NCBI RefSeq assembly: GCF_030269485.1
Contig: NZ_BSTL01000042.1
Span: 1-57,136 of the forward strand
Direction: 5' to 3'
DNA length: 57,136 nt
Source of the DNA: Actinoplanes sp. NBRC 103695
Lineage (GTDB): Bacteria; Actinomycetota; Actinomycetes; Mycobacteriales; Micromonosporaceae
The notes beneath the pieces are model-generated. The model was not told the origin of the DNA and ran no database searches. It saw only the letters and a list, made by a program, of their open reading frames with translations. Shown piece after piece: positions 56,713 through 57,136 of the stretch. Positions within the stretch are counted from its first letter, which is position 1, and each line of letters opens with the position of its first letter. Made by a program: the position numbers and the translations under genes.

Positions 56713-56958
56713 TCAGGCGGAGCCGTCGGCGCCACCGTCGTGCCCGGCGGCGTTCGCGCCACCGTCCGCGGGGCCTTCGTCGGCGCTGCCGTCCGCGCCG
56801 CCGTCGTGGCCGTTCGGGTTGGCGCCGCCGTCGGCCGGACCCTCGCCGGCGCTGCCGTCCGCGCCGCCGTCGTGGCCGGCCGGGTTGGCGCCGCCGTCCG
56901 CCGGGCCCTCGCCCGACGTGCCGCCGCCAGCGGTGATGTCCTCGTCACTGAGTCGCAT
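56713..56958 (-). CDS. 81-residue peptide of three 22-residue histidine-containing repeats (putative oxygenase substrate)
   Basis: ATG 56958 has AAGGAG 6 nt upstream, an excellent start. The first 16 residues, MRLSDEDITAGGGTSG, act like a short leader. Then three 22-residue units follow (E17-G38, E39-D60, E61-A81) on the plan EGPADGGANPAGHDGGADGS, encoded by 66-bp DNA repeats. Each has a single His (29, 51, 73) in GHDGG, one Asn and three Asp, and no Cys, Lys, Tyr or Trp; the whole is highly acidic and must be disordered. It has no signal peptide. The next gene, a JmjC oxygenase, starts 3 bp after its stop. It could be a ribosomally made, post-translationally modified peptide precursor; homologs should be searched for. 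Confidence 0.82.
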   Translation of the reverse strand: MRLSDEDITAGGGTSGEGPADGGANPAGHDGGADGSAGEGPADGGANPNGHDGGADGSADEGPADGGANAAGHDGGADGSA

Positions 56959-57070
56959 AATGATCTCCTTCGGTGAGAACCTCGAACTACCCAAAGCCGT
57001 CAGGGCTAATCCCAACGCCGTTCAGTTAGGCGGTCGGGTGGATCGTCAAGGCGTGTCTGAGGCATAGAGC

Positions 57071-57130
57071 AGCGGAGCTCCGGTATAGAGGGTGGTCACT
57101 CTAAGACGCCCTTGAACCTGGAGCTCCGCT
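57071..57130. repeat. Nested inverted repeat at the right window edge
   Basis: AGCGGAGCTCC (57071-57081) and GGAGCTCCGCT (57120-57130) are perfect 11-bp inverted repeats 38 bp apart; TAGAG and CTCTA (near 57086 and 57099) form an inner pair. It could be the end of a transposable element or a large stem-loop. The window ends 6 bp later, so this cannot be decided. Confidence 0.5.
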
Positions 57131-57136
57131 GGCTGA

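Overview
The window is 57 kb of very GC-rich DNA with dense genes, ATG/GTG starts, purine-rich ribosome binding sites and many candidate leaderless promoters (TANNNT 6-9 nt before the start codon). Gene content points to a filamentous actinomycete, most likely Micromonosporaceae (Actinoplanes-like): a SigB/SigF-type sigma factor, SecA2, a SpoIIE-type phosphatase, a STAS/histidine-kinase-like fusion, the actinobacterial Methyltransf_19 family, a CUT1 sugar transporter without its own ATPase, and an actinobacterial fused cobalt-chelatase subunit. The genus is inference. No rRNA, tRNA, CRISPR array or complete insertion sequence was seen. It looks like ordinary chromosome rather than a mobile island.

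Layout. 1-5.5 kb: 3' end of a stress sigma factor, a stress-protein/PAP2 phosphatase pair, a secreted SH3-glucosaminidase and a CHASE-PAS histidine kinase. 5.7-12 kb: HrpA helicase, an acidic protein, a secreted LamG protein and a small heptad-repeat protein. 12.2-16 kb: a B12-binding protein with the light-sensor W-x9-EH signature, coupled to a SpoIIE-type PP2C phosphatase; exonuclease III; a 43-residue membrane peptide. 16-23.3 kb: a GGDEF-EAL membrane protein, UspA, citrate synthase, a polysaccharide deacetylase and a methyltransferase. 23.6-29.5 kb: a glycosyltransferase divergent from ArsR/SRPBCC, an ECF sigma factor with its partner, and a gluconate-type FGGY kinase. 29.8-34.7 kb: a cobalamin riboswitch controlling chelatase, cobO and cobB, with an SDR at the end. 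34.7-37.8 kb: a sugar ABC importer behind a cluster of GGTTCGT/ACGAACC half-sites. 37.9-45 kb: GCS2 ligase, SGNH hydrolase, a membrane protein and a 1093-residue Pro/Gly/Ala repeat protein. 45-50 kb: STAS-ATPase fusion, ABC exporter, SecA2. 50-54.6 kb: DUF3500-like and cupin proteins with overlapping divergent promoters, a winged-helix protein, a degenerate uridine-kinase-like protein, a TraR/DksA zinc finger and a DUF72 protein. 54.6-57 kb: a three-gene unit on the minus strand.

The best candidate for an undescribed system is that last unit (56958 down to 54664): an 81-residue peptide made of three 22-residue repeats, each with one histidine, followed 3 bp later by a JmjC/Cupin_4 oxygenase of the ribosomal-oxygenase type (a family that hydroxylates His or Arg) and 9 bp later by an APH-fold kinase. 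It looks like a repeat peptide with two dedicated modifying enzymes. Second is the B12 photoreceptor-like/PP2C pair, which could link light to sigma-factor partner switching. A third theme is minisatellites: at least ten short tandem-repeat tracts, several of which duplicate the last codons, stop codon or terminator of the adjacent gene.
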